Shown here one piece after another: positions 17,376-25,454 of a DNA stretch of 64,000 bases. Source of the DNA: Shewanella psychrophila (lineage in GTDB: Bacteria > Pseudomonadota > Gammaproteobacteria > Enterobacterales > Shewanellaceae). Made by a program: the position numbers and the translations under genes. Below the pieces are notes generated by a model that worked only from the letters and a program-made list of their open reading frames with translations, was not told the DNA's origin and ran no database searches. Where the stretch lies: contig NZ_CP014782.1 of NCBI RefSeq assembly GCF_002005305.1, positions 1,116,001 through 1,180,000 of the forward strand. The letters run 5' to 3'. Within the stretch, counting starts at the first letter, position 1; the number at the start of each line of letters is the position of its first letter.

Positions 17376-19388
17376 TCAAACCTCAACAGCTATTTTATTT
17401 AAGCCTAGCTCATAAATTGACTCTTTTAACTTTGGGTGTCTTGATAATCTTGTTTGGGGAACCATGAGTTTTTCATATTCGAAGGTTAATGCTGCATCCG
17501 GGCTCAAGACCCTAAGCTGATGTACGACTTCATCACACTCATGGGTGATATTGGTAGCGACTCTCCCCTCTTTAGTACGGCTCTGTTGCTGCACTAAGCA
17601 CCCGATAGCATCATAATAAAAATGCACACTAGTACCATCGGCTAAGGTTTTGCTCTCGAGCCTGCCCACAGCATCATAAGCGAATACAGTAATGCTTTGT
17701 TGAGACACAACTTGCTGAGTTGTCATCGCCTGAACAGCTTGCCCTTGGTGAGAATGAAAATACAAAGATGAATCTGCAATTTGCTTATCTTCACTCACAC
17801 TAATGAGCTGGCAATTGTGATTATACTGATAAAAGTTTCGCCCCTGTGGAGTGCTATGAGTTATCAAGGTATCGAATGCGCCATACTCATAATCATGCTT
17901 GAGCCCTTGGGAGTTCGTCACACCGATTAAGTGCCCTGTTACATCGTAAGTAAAATTAGCTTGCAGGCCATCTTCATCAACCCAGGCACAGGGATGAGGC
18001 ATGCCTGACTTATACTGCCAGAATTGACGACCCTCTTTACTTCCATCGGCCAAAGTCTGACATCGCTTAACTAATCGGCCGAGCCCATCGTAGTAAAAAA
18101 CGACAGTTCCACCATCAGCAAGCAAAATAGTCACTAACTGACCTAATCGGTTGTAGCGATAACCAGTTTGGCTAGTATCCGGTGAGATGACCCAAGCCAA
18201 TTGACCCAAACTGGTGTATTGATAAAACCACTGCATAAGAAAAGGATCGGATACACTAACAAGGTTGCCTTTATTATCATATCGGTATGACCATACCTCA
18301 CCCTTTGAATTTATGTATTGCGTCAATCGTCCCGAGTCATCGTAGCTATACTCCCAGATTTTATCATCCAAGATACTCATTGCCGTCACTTGGCCAAAAT
18401 CATTATAGGAAAAATGACAAGACTCTCTCCGGGCATTGATTTGAGCGATAAGGCAATTGTCCCGCCACTCATTGGCCGTTTCATCACCATTGGAAAAAAC
18501 AATGCGAGAGATGTTGTTTTGATCATCTATGTGATATTGCCTGAACCCATGAAACAGACTCTTGTAATACACAACACCTTGCTCGTCATCGTATCTAAGT
18601 TGAGCATTAAAACGCTCCTCGGCACCACGTATAGCAAGAGCGCGTCCCTTTACATCATAATCAAATTCAAGCCAGGTGAGACTCAAGTCAGAACTTCGTA
18701 ATAGAAAACCATTTCTGCTGTAACGATAATCAAAACTCTCGCCGGGCCCTGCACGACAAGAGGTCATATAGCCAAGCGGATTATACTCGTATCGAACCAA
18801 GGTTTGGATAGGCAGCGCTTGTGGTGTGAGTAAGGTCAGCTGCTTGATGCGGCCCAAATGAGTATCCACCCGGATCTGCCGGCCATCGGCCAAGATAATA
18901 TGACTCAGGACTGCGCCATGATAGGTGAAAGTTAGCTCATTGCCCTTACCATCACTAATACGAGAAAGAAGCAACTTGTCACCAAAGGCGTGACCAAAGC
19001 GATAACTAAGGCCATCGACGTGCCTCATCAACAGATCATCACCACGGCGCAATAATCGCCATTGAGGCAGAGGGGGAAACCGGCTTTCGCTTCCCGCTAT
19101 CGGTAAGGTGTACACGCCCTGATTATATTGCTCATCGGTAAAAGTCACCGACGCCCCGTCACATTGCAGGCTCATATCCCACCAACAGCGCCAACGGGTG
19201 CCAAGCAGCCCTGGGCTCATCATTCTGCCTGAATGATAAAAACGTTTATGCAGCAGAGGGAATCGCCCTGAAAGGGTAAAGTCGGTGCGCCGCTCAAGCA
19301 CATAACCTGTGGCCATGTCGATATGCTCTGCTTGGGTACTGCAGCCTTCACTACTAACCGTTCGTGCATTCAAATCAAATGCATTCAT
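17376..19388 (-). CDS. Rhs/YD-repeat protein, without toxin tip
   Basis: 670 aa. The N-terminal part has the Rhs entry region (DMATGYVLERRTDFTLSGRFPLLHKRFYHSG ... WRCWWDMSL) followed by many YD repeats (YDVKGRALAIRG, YDDSGRLTQYINSKGEVWSYRYDNKGNL, YNRLGQLVTIL, YDGLGRLVKRC, YDAVGRLESKTLADGTSVHFYYDAIGCL). Such shells encapsulate a C-terminal toxin delivered by T6SS VgrG/PAAR. Here the protein stops soon after the last repeats (ELGLNKIAVEV); the PxxxxDPxG junction and a variable toxin domain are missing. Either a truncated effector or a minimal shell. Nearby PAAR and VgrG genes support a T6SS link. Confidence 0.85.
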   Translation of the reverse strand: MNAFDLNARTVSSEGCSTQAEHIDMATGYVLERRTDFTLSGRFPLLHKRFYHSGRMMSPGLLGTRWRCWWDMSLQCDGASVTFTDEQYNQGVYTLPIAGSESRFPPLPQWRLLRRGDDLLMRHVDGLSYRFGHAFGDKLLLSRISDGKGNELTFTYHGAVLSHIILADGRQIRVDTHLGRIKQLTLLTPQALPIQTLVRYEYNPLGYMTSCRAGPGESFDYRYSRNGFLLRSSDLSLTWLEFDYDVKGRALAIRGAEERFNAQLRYDDEQGVVYYKSLFHGFRQYHIDDQNNISRIVFSNGDETANEWRDNCLIAQINARRESCHFSYNDFGQVTAMSILDDKIWEYSYDDSGRLTQYINSKGEVWSYRYDNKGNLVSVSDPFLMQWFYQYTSLGQLAWVISPDTSQTGYRYNRLGQLVTILLADGGTVVFYYDGLGRLVKRCQTLADGSKEGRQFWQYKSGMPHPCAWVDEDGLQANFTYDVTGHLIGVTNSQGLKHDYEYGAFDTLITHSTPQGRNFYQYNHNCQLISVSEDKQIADSSLYFHSHQGQAVQAMTTQQVVSQQSITVFAYDAVGRLESKTLADGTSVHFYYDAIGCLVQQQSRTKEGRVATNITHECDEVVHQLRVLSPDAALTFEYEKLMVPQTRLSRHPKLKESIYELGLNKIAVEV

Positions 19389-19443
19389 CAGGCTTTGCTA
19401 TCTTTCAATATGTTCACTGCAACTTAATCCAATCAAGCCTTTA

Positions 19444-19935
19444 TTAATCAAAGGTTATTTCAGTAAATTCAGCATCCTGCCAAAGTTTAATTTCACTGTA
19501 TGTCGCTTGATTAATAATGCCCAGTTCCAAGGCCTTATCCATATCATCTTGGATAAGATAGGCGCCTAATATGAAAAGCCCATCAAACTGATGTAGGGGA
19601 GCATATTTCGGTTCATCTTCCCATTTGTCATCATAAAAAGCCTCGTATGTTTGGCTTAAGCTATAACCTGCCTCACAAAAAAAAGTACGATTCAATAACG
19701 CGGCTTCATGCTTCCATGCCTGTTTATCCATTTCATCAAGGGATTCAAGCGTGCCATGATGTTCACTCATAGCCAGCTTTATCTGATTAATAGCCTCCAG
19801 CGTCGGAGGGGCCGCCTGTAAATTGCTGTCATCACAGCCTTGAAGTTCATAAACTTCACTTTGGCAGGCCGTCAGCAGCAACAGAGTTATCAGGCTAACA
19901 CCTGCTTTTATCGATGATCCTTGTATCATATTCAC
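19444..19935 (-). CDS. Putative lipoprotein of unknown function
   Basis: 163 aa with a lipoprotein signal peptide and lipobox LLLTAC (Cys about 24). The mature part is acidic and helical (EAINQIKLAMSEHHGTLESLDEMDKQAW; FILGAYLIQDDMDKALELGII). It overlaps the upstream fatty-acid-hydroxylase-like gene by 4 nt, so the two are translated together, and it lies just upstream of the Rhs gene. I do not recognise the family. Placement beside T6SS cargo allows an immunity role, but nothing in the sequence proves it. Confidence 0.7.
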   Translation of the reverse strand: MNMIQGSSIKAGVSLITLLLLTACQSEVYELQGCDDSNLQAAPPTLEAINQIKLAMSEHHGTLESLDEMDKQAWKHEAALLNRTFFCEAGYSLSQTYEAFYDDKWEDEPKYAPLHQFDGLFILGAYLIQDDMDKALELGIINQATYSEIKLWQDAEFTEITFD

Positions 19936-21068
19936 ATTCCTAGTTTATCGACTTTTTTAAATGGAAACGCTTGCTGTTTCAACATGCCTTCAGGCATATA
20001 GTCGCCTACTACGCCATATTCATCCGGCCACTCTTTTTGATCACGCACGGCGGTTCCCAATAGGTAATCAATAAACGAAAAGTGTGCCGCATAATTTCTG
20101 TCAATTGCTGCACTATCCGAGGAGTGATGCCAGTGATGAAACTGAGGTAAGACTATGATGTACCTTAACCAACCTAGATTGATTTGAACGTTGGCATGAT
20201 TAAACACAGCCTGTAGGCCGACAATGATAACGTAAAGCCCAATCACCTCTTCGGGGAAACCCAATACAAATATTGGCGTTAGTACCAGACACCGAGTGAT
20301 GATTAGCTCTAAAATATGCTGCCTTGAACCTGCCAACCAATCCATATGTTTAGCGCTGTGATGCACGGCATGAAATCGCCATAAAAAAGGCACTTCGTGG
20401 TAAGCCCTGTGCGCCATATATTGAACCAAATCGGCAACCAGGATGATGAAGAAAAGCTGTAGTAAAAATGGCAGACTGGATATAAAACCCTGTATATCGG
20501 TCGAAATAGCCCAACCAAACGCTTCGTGCACAAAACGATTAGCCACTAAGAGTACAAAGCCGACCGCCAGGTGATTAACGAAAAAATGATTCAGATCCCC
20601 CTGCCATTCAGGCCTGAGGATGACTTGTTTAGACCTATGAGGGAACAATTTTTCGATGAAGACAAAAATAAGAGTCGAGCCTAAAAGATCCAGGATAAAC
20701 CAATCTAAACCTAAGTAAGGGGTATTATCATCAAAGTCCCCTACTTCCACTCTGTGGCCACCGAGCGCTATTGCAATAATCACAAACAACCAGGCAAGCA
20801 TGCCTAAGCGTTTATTTTTTTTACGGACAAAATTGAGTAAGCCCAGACTCCCAGAAATGACTAAAGCAAAGAACATAATTTGCCTTAATAAGCTCACACT
20901 GTAATTTTGTCTCAGCTCAGGTGTCGTTAAATATTCGGGAAAATGAAATGCCAGCACCCCAAGCAACGATAAAAAGGAGAGTAAACACGCAATATAGCCA
21001 CTGATCCTACCTTCACCTAAACGTAACTCTCCCTCTTTCACTAGCTTATTTAGCATAAAAACATCCAT
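19932..21068 (-). CDS. Fatty acid hydroxylase/sterol desaturase superfamily membrane protein
   Basis: 378 aa, several transmembrane helices (ISGYIACLLSFLSLLGVLAFHF, QIMFFALVISGSLGLLNFV, GMLAWLFVIIAIALGG and others). The three His clusters of the di-iron FA_hydroxylase fold are present: HRAYH (HxxxH), HAVHH (HxxHH) and HHWHH (HxxHH), plus FNHANVQ. Such enzymes hydroxylate or desaturate membrane lipids using oxygen. Forms a two-gene unit with the downstream lipoprotein. The substrate cannot be read from sequence. It lies between PAAR and Rhs genes, so it may be cargo-linked or merely resident. Confidence 0.85.
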   Translation of the reverse strand: MDVFMLNKLVKEGELRLGEGRISGYIACLLSFLSLLGVLAFHFPEYLTTPELRQNYSVSLLRQIMFFALVISGSLGLLNFVRKKNKRLGMLAWLFVIIAIALGGHRVEVGDFDDNTPYLGLDWFILDLLGSTLIFVFIEKLFPHRSKQVILRPEWQGDLNHFFVNHLAVGFVLLVANRFVHEAFGWAISTDIQGFISSLPFLLQLFFIILVADLVQYMAHRAYHEVPFLWRFHAVHHSAKHMDWLAGSRQHILELIITRCLVLTPIFVLGFPEEVIGLYVIIVGLQAVFNHANVQINLGWLRYIIVLPQFHHWHHSSDSAAIDRNYAAHFSFIDYLLGTAVRDQKEWPDEYGVVGDYMPEGMLKQQAFPFKKVDKLGM

Positions 21069-21335
21069 TTAATATGTGAATGACAAACAGTCCCTATCCG
21101 TTAATTTAACAATATAGAAAACTGTTTACCACCCTACGGCTCTTTGAACAGCTGTTTGTCTTACCGAATTAACGCTCAAAATTATAAGAGTGCTGATATA
21201 AAAACCAACAAAAACTATCACAAGCTACAAGCACTATGAACAGTACTAGCAACTATTATCAGAGCACTAAACCAGAGCGCTAATAAGAGCCCTGAACCAG
21301 AGCCCCTTCTGGCCACTATCTATCAAGTTTGCCTA

Positions 21336-21620
21336 TTAACCAATATTGACGGTGCCGCCACCGACTAACGAGCCACCGCAATCGACGGCATCGCCACTGC
21401 GGGCTGCGGGCATGCCATCGGCTGATACTGTTCCAGAACCTGCGGAAATAGCACGAGGATGGGGTGGATTATTGGGTTTATCGTGAGGTGCTAATGCATC
21501 CCCCTTTCTCGCTAAAGGAACGCCATCGACCTTGACCGTCGAGGCAGCAGCAATCACTGCCGTGGGTGGAAAACCATCATGATCTAATCCCATATCGCCT
21601 AACTTCACTGCATTGCCCAT
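21336..21620 (-). CDS. PAAR-domain T6SS spike-tip protein
   Basis: 94 aa, a stand-alone PAAR domain: AVKLGDMGLDHDGFPPTAVIAAASTVKVDGVPLARKGD, HDKPNNPPHPRAISAGSGTVSADGMPAARSGDAVDCGG. PAAR proteins cap the VgrG trimer and carry or sharpen the spike; His and Cys residues for the single metal site are visible. It is 3' of the VasX/immunity array and 5' of the hydroxylase-lipoprotein-Rhs genes, on the same strand as all T6SS genes. Confidence 0.92.
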   Translation of the reverse strand: MGNAVKLGDMGLDHDGFPPTAVIAAASTVKVDGVPLARKGDALAPHDKPNNPPHPRAISAGSGTVSADGMPAARSGDAVDCGGSLVGGGTVNIG

Positions 21621-21700
21621 CTCTCAACTCCTTCTGAATATGTTTAGTCGTTTTGTAGTCGTTTTGTATTAGTTAATAGCCTGAAAACGGGCTAGTAGCA

Positions 21701-21798
21701 CTATTGCTCACTTCGTGCAGCGATATATACGGGCTGCTTGTACTCGTCATTGCGGCGCTTGATGCCCACCACCTCAAACTTATCGAGATGCAGCACAG
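21701..21798 (-). pseudogene. Relic: 3' end of a TsiV2-like (238-aa) gene
   Basis: The minus strand encodes LDKFEVVGIKRRNDEYKQPVYIAARSEQ followed by TAG, matching the last about 28 residues of the 238-aa protein (LGEVEVIDIKRRNDKYKHPVYIAARSEQ). Upstream homology stops where the 77-bp repeat begins. No start codon; a leftover of the third cassette copy. Confidence 0.85.
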
Positions 21799-21802
21799 AA
21801 CA

Positions 21803-21879
21803 AAGACACCCATTCTTATTTCTAATGTAATCTCAATAAATATTATTAGACATACCAAGCTAATAAATATGGGTGTCTT
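21803..21879. repeat. 77-bp inverted-repeat-ended element, copy 1
   Basis: Ends are perfect 11-bp inverted repeats, AAGACACCCAT and ATGGGTGTCTT; the interior is AT-rich and non-coding. Identical to the copy at 24265-24341 at 73 of 77 positions and in the same orientation. The shared sequence starts a few bases earlier (CAGAACAA). It separates the 238-aa relic from the end of the 348-aa gene. MITE-like by size and ends; no related transposase recognised here. Confidence 0.8.
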
Positions 21880-21924
21880 AATTATTCTTATCTACACATA
21901 TAAAATTTAGCCAATGAGGTGACA

Positions 21925-22971
21925 TTAAGCCGCCTTACTCTTTTTAAAGATATCAATAACTGGGCCTACCATAGGTGACTTTTGTTGCTTATCTCTTATG
22001 GCTTCAAGCGTTTTGGTGAACTCTTCATCACTCATCTCACGCCAATAATGGCTGGGGTGATCTCGTTTACCCGCTAAGTCAAACTTGGCCGTGGTGATGT
22101 CGCGCTCACGGGCTGCCTCTAAAATTAACACATCTGGCATGGGTTGGCTGGTATCCATATAGCGCTGGATCATATTCCATAGGGCCTGATATTCAGCCAC
22201 CGGCTGATTATTAGGCATTAAACCGTGTAGTGGAATGCCTTGGGAATAACCATTATACCGGTGGACTAAATACAGGGCGTAATTAATCAGCCCTTGCTGG
22301 CTCGGCGCCGAGACTAAAATACAGTCGAACTCGATAAAGGGGTGGCTAAAACGCGGCTTACCGTTACTTTTATACAAGGTCACCATGCCAGTTTGGCGAT
22401 TCAAGCTAAATTGCTTTTTGGTTTTTAAAAACCACAGGGTAATATAGCCTCGGTTCATGAGCTCAAACTGGCCCCAGAGCAGACCTAGTGGAAGAAAAAC
22501 ATAGAGCAAGATCAAACCTAAACTTTCAACAGAGTCACTGAAACTAATGTGCTCATAATAAAGAGGCATAAATAAACTAACTAAAATGAAAAGAGGCAAA
22601 AAAAACTGACAACTGATCTTACCCACCGCAGATAAGATCATATAGACCTGAGTCCAGCTACTAAAGGCTTCTTGCTCTAGCCTTTGTTCATCCCAGCCCG
22701 CCTGCTCTTGTGTCTTAGTGATATATTCAAGTACTGTTTGCCAATGACTGGGCGTTTCAGTTATCACAGAGCTGGTTGAAATAGTGCTTGTCGGCCGTCT
22801 AAAGCTAAACGCTTGGCCTTGAGTTAACAAGCGTTGTAATAAGCCCTTGGGGCTTGCTGGCACCTGCGGCGTTATTGCTTGGCTGTTATAGGCTGTACTG
22901 GAGTATGTTGAGCGAATATAATCCAGTTCCAGATTATAAACAGCGCCGCTTTGTTGTTTATTTACTTTCAT
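21925..22971 (-). CDS. T6SS immunity-like membrane protein, 348 aa, copy A
   Basis: 348 aa with two hydrophobic segments (FFLPLFILVSLFMPLYY, about 124-140; LGLILLYVFLPLGLLWGQFEL, about 151-171), no signal peptide. After the membrane region comes a cytoplasmic-type domain (FLKTKKQFSLNRQTGMVTLYKSNGKPRFSHPFIEFDCILV) that resembles the DUF6708-type arrangement of T6SS-associated proteins. Residues 1-56 and about 180-348 are nearly identical to copy B, whereas about 57-175 differ. Lies in the VasX-like operon array; a role in self-protection or effector handling is inferred from position only. Confidence 0.7.
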   Translation of the reverse strand: MKVNKQQSGAVYNLELDYIRSTYSSTAYNSQAITPQVPASPKGLLQRLLTQGQAFSFRRPTSTISTSSVITETPSHWQTVLEYITKTQEQAGWDEQRLEQEAFSSWTQVYMILSAVGKISCQFFLPLFILVSLFMPLYYEHISFSDSVESLGLILLYVFLPLGLLWGQFELMNRGYITLWFLKTKKQFSLNRQTGMVTLYKSNGKPRFSHPFIEFDCILVSAPSQQGLINYALYLVHRYNGYSQGIPLHGLMPNNQPVAEYQALWNMIQRYMDTSQPMPDVLILEAARERDITTAKFDLAGKRDHPSHYWREMSDEEFTKTLEAIRDKQQKSPMVGPVIDIFKKSKAA

Positions 22972-23024
22972 CTTCGTCCCTGAATAAATTCCTGTTTGTC
23001 ACTGCATCCAAAAATGTTACAGCT

Positions 23025-24206
23025 CTATAACTTAAGCCCTTTTTTATCTGCGTCAGCCTGAGTATTGGCGGCGAAAAAATCATAAAATAAACCACCTCGG
23101 GCTAGATGTGCTTCCATTTGTTTCGTTTGCTCTATTAACTCTTCGCTCGGCTTAGCCCACTCATCCTCAGGTAGAGCCGATGACCAAGCCTCAATATTGG
23201 CGGGCATTTCTTTCATTGAAAATCTCAAATCCCACTCAGCCACATAATAGGGGAACTTCCACCAACACATCACATTCCAAATGTAAAACCAAGCCACACC
23301 AAAATATGAGGTACTCCACTCAATCATCGAAAAGTTAAACCAATATTTAGGCCCATGTTTAAACCTATGGTGTAACTCGGCGCGTTTGTTATCGAAGACA
23401 TGGCGATCGATATGCTCAGCTTTAGCAGGGCAAGCTTGTGGCCCCTTTTCCATAAAACATCGTATTGCTTCCCACTCGCCTTGTGCTAAGGGCGCAGCCT
23501 CAGGCCGGATAATAAACCAATATCTATCATTTTTTTTGTCTTCTATTGCCATACCAAATGTATAGGTGGTCGAGATATTGGTTAGTCCGTACCTATTCAT
23601 TGCATAGTTGTTTGTTAATTTGTCCAATAGACCATTTGGAGTATCGCTGGCTATCCAAGTTATCAACTCTTCCCAAGGACAAATTACAGGCGTATCGCTG
23701 CCAGATGGGAAGTAGCATACCTCCCGCCGCTGGCGATTAAAGCGCATCGGCCGCAGGCGTGACTTTTGATAAGTCCTGCTTAGAATGGCGTATGCCGACA
23801 AAAGTACAAAACCTAAGATGATGAATAACAGCGTATTTATCACTTCATCTTGCAACACTTGCTGTAGATAAAAACCATAGTCATAGGCATAGCTATCTTT
23901 GAAAGCATCGGCATAAACCATGAATAAAATGCCGACCAAACACACAAAACAAAAAAAACTTAAGAAAGATATGGCCATCTGCACCAGAACCTTTTGACCA
24001 TTATTGCTGTTACCGATATCTAAATAAACATCGTTGACCTCTAAAAAGTTGCAATTAAAACCTAGCCCCAGCACCTCCACAGTGGGCAGAGGCAGAGGTG
24101 AGAAAAACAGCGCTTGCCCTAGGGGAATATCACGCTGCTCACCCGCCGTTGGCGGCCGGTTTGTTAAATCCAGTGCCTCGTTGGCATTACTCTCTTTTTT
24201 ACTCAT
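23025..24206 (-). CDS. DUF6708-like T6SS-associated membrane protein, 393 aa, copy A
   Basis: 393 aa. Two hydrophobic segments (MAISFLSFFCFVCLVGILFMVYA; TLLFIILGFVLLSAYAIL), then a cytoplasmic domain with RPMRFNRQRREVCYFPSGSDTPVICPWEELITWIAS, the arginine-rich/PWEE signature I associate with DUF6708 proteins found beside T6SS effectors. The C-terminal about 130 residues (FNFSMIEWSTSYFGVAWFYIWNVMCWWKFPYYVAEWDLRFSMKEMP...) are almost identical to the 366-aa copy B, while residues about 37-105 and a loop near 200 differ. The start codon follows an array of ATGAGTA heptamers. Function unknown; immunity role inferred. Confidence 0.7.
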   Translation of the reverse strand: MSKKESNANEALDLTNRPPTAGEQRDIPLGQALFFSPLPLPTVEVLGLGFNCNFLEVNDVYLDIGNSNNGQKVLVQMAISFLSFFCFVCLVGILFMVYADAFKDSYAYDYGFYLQQVLQDEVINTLLFIILGFVLLSAYAILSRTYQKSRLRPMRFNRQRREVCYFPSGSDTPVICPWEELITWIASDTPNGLLDKLTNNYAMNRYGLTNISTTYTFGMAIEDKKNDRYWFIIRPEAAPLAQGEWEAIRCFMEKGPQACPAKAEHIDRHVFDNKRAELHHRFKHGPKYWFNFSMIEWSTSYFGVAWFYIWNVMCWWKFPYYVAEWDLRFSMKEMPANIEAWSSALPEDEWAKPSEELIEQTKQMEAHLARGGLFYDFFAANTQADADKKGLKL

Positions 24207-24211
24207 CTTTT

Positions 24212-24246
24212 ACTCATTACTCATTACTCATTACTCATTACTCATA
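24212..24246 (-). repeat. Heptanucleotide tandem repeat (ATGAGTA) ahead of the 393-aa gene
   Basis: Five consecutive 7-bp units (plus-strand ACTCATT; one base differs in the last), immediately upstream of the real ATGAGTA start. Every unit contains an ATG that opens a four-codon frame MSNE-stop, and the last opens MSKR whose TGA overlaps the true ATG. It could tune or vary translation by unit number. Confidence 0.8.
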
Positions 24247-24264
24247 TTTTACAAAAACAGAACA

Positions 24265-24341
24265 AAGACACCCATTCTTATTTCTAATGTAATATCAATA
24301 AATATTATCAGACATACCAAGCTAACAAATGTGGGTGTCTT
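24265..24341. repeat. 77-bp inverted-repeat-ended element, copy 2
   Basis: Same element as 21803-21879 with four differences; left end AAGACACCCAT, right end GTGGGTGTCTT (one mismatch in the terminal repeat). It truncates the copy of the 366-aa gene upstream of it, supplying its stop codon. Confidence 0.8.
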
Positions 24342-24489
24342 AGTTATTATTAACCTCTGAAAAGCTACCATTTATATCCAAACCATCCCCTTGGGCTGTG
24401 GGTAGTGCCAGCGGTGAGAAAAACAGCGCCTGACCCAGAGGAATATCACGTTGCTCGCCCGCCGTTGGCGGACTGTTGCTGAGATCCAC
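24340..24489 (-). pseudogene. Relic: 5' end of a DUF6708-like (366-aa) gene
   Basis: GTG start overlapping the stop of the 238-aa gene, then 49 codons (DLSNSPPTAGEQRDIPLGQALFFSP... ending GSFSEVNNN) matching residues 1-46 of the 366-aa protein; the stop lies at the edge of the 77-bp element. Same start and overlap as the intact copy at 27662. Truncated by the element or by recombination at it. Confidence 0.88.
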
Positions 24490-25205
24490 TATTGCTCACT
24501 TTGATTAGAGGTGAAGACGGGGTGCTTATATATATCATTGCGTCGCTTGATGTTCACCACTTCAACTTCACCGAGCAGCGGTACCAGTTCGGCTATAATT
24601 GATTCTTTTTTCGCTAAAGAGGTAGCATAAATAGTCCCGACAAAATTAAACTCTATCTCGTCCATAGGTTCAATATTGATCAAAACGTCATTATTGAGAC
24701 TGAATAATATATTAGCGTCGGAGAATAATATTATGTTTTGGTCTATTTTTGATTTAAAATTAGTCATGCCAAATGCCATCAGGGCGAACGCTCCCGCCCC
24801 CACGAATGCCAGCGGCCCAATCACAAACAGTGCGATTAAGCAGACAACGATACCGACCCTGGCAAATCCCCTGGCTAAGGTGTAGGCCATCTCGGGGATC
24901 AAATCTTCTTGGGTATAGTGAATACCTAGCTTGGTGAGCTTATAGTGATAATGGCTGTCGGGTATAAATAGATAACGTACCATAAAAATAAATAATAACG
25001 TCATGACAGACAAACCTACGTACGCTCCGATAGTGCTCCTAGCACCAAACAGTACGATTGAACCGAATAAAGCCCCTGGGCCGCCAATTGCCAATAATAA
25101 GCGAAGCCAACCTTTAATATCTGAACCAATATACTCCCACTCAAAAAGTATCGGTGCTTGGTAAACTTGTTGTTCCAATGTTTTGATATCTTCTTCGCTG
25201 GTCAT
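24489..25205 (-). CDS. TsiV2-like T6SS immunity candidate, 238 aa, copy A
   Basis: 238 aa with about four hydrophobic helices in two pairs (LRLLLAIGGPGALFGSIVLF; GAYVGLSVMTLLFIFMVRYLF; VGIVVCLIALFVIGPLAFV; GAGAFALMAFGM). The N-terminal SEEDIKTLEQQVYQAPILFEWEYIGSDIKGW precedes the membrane part. Multi-TM proteins directly after a vasX gene are the known form of TsiV2, which blocks the VasX pore. About 85-90% identical to copy B, with differences concentrated after residue 155. It is preceded by a relic of the vasX 3' end, so it was copied together with an effector tip. Confidence 0.75.
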   Translation of the reverse strand: MTSEEDIKTLEQQVYQAPILFEWEYIGSDIKGWLRLLLAIGGPGALFGSIVLFGARSTIGAYVGLSVMTLLFIFMVRYLFIPDSHYHYKLTKLGIHYTQEDLIPEMAYTLARGFARVGIVVCLIALFVIGPLAFVGAGAFALMAFGMTNFKSKIDQNIILFSDANILFSLNNDVLINIEPMDEIEFNFVGTIYATSLAKKESIIAELVPLLGEVEVVNIKRRNDIYKHPVFTSNQSEQ

Positions 25206-25399
25206 TAAAGCTTACCTCCAACGGTAATAATACGTGTACTGATCTCTTTGCTGGGATCATTGTTTGAGCCATTGCTAAGTGAGTCCCGAGTGCCGACATT
25301 TAGCACCCCAGCCTCGTCACCTTTAGCAAGATTCCCCTAATAAAATGCCAAAATGGTGCTCATTTGAAGGCGCTAACCAGTTGAGCAGCATCTTTACTA
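25205..25399 (-). pseudogene. Relic: 3' end of the vasX-like effector gene
   Basis: Minus-strand codons KEISTRIITVGGKL-stop and, before that, LNVGTRDSLSNGSNNDPS match the last residues of the 1,110-aa effector (LNVGTRDALNNDSNKESRKEISTRIITVGGKL). Farther upstream NWLAPS is also recognisable but a frameshift and stops intervene. About 65 codons remain, no start. The stop overlaps the 238-aa gene start exactly as in the intact copy at 28378. Proves the duplication unit included the effector tip. Confidence 0.9.
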
Positions 25400-25454
25400 C
25401 TCATCTAATCACTGCCCTTATCTACACATATAAAATTTAACTAATGAGGTGACA

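Noticed and set aside
21803..21879. 77-bp element as an integron attC site
   Set aside because: No GTTRRRY/RYYYAAC core sites; ends are plain 11-bp inverted repeats and no integrase is present.
24034..24360. 108-aa plus-strand frame containing repeated SLLITHY-type residues
   Set aside because: It is the ACTCATT tandem repeat and the 77-bp element read in the other direction, antisense to a real gene start.
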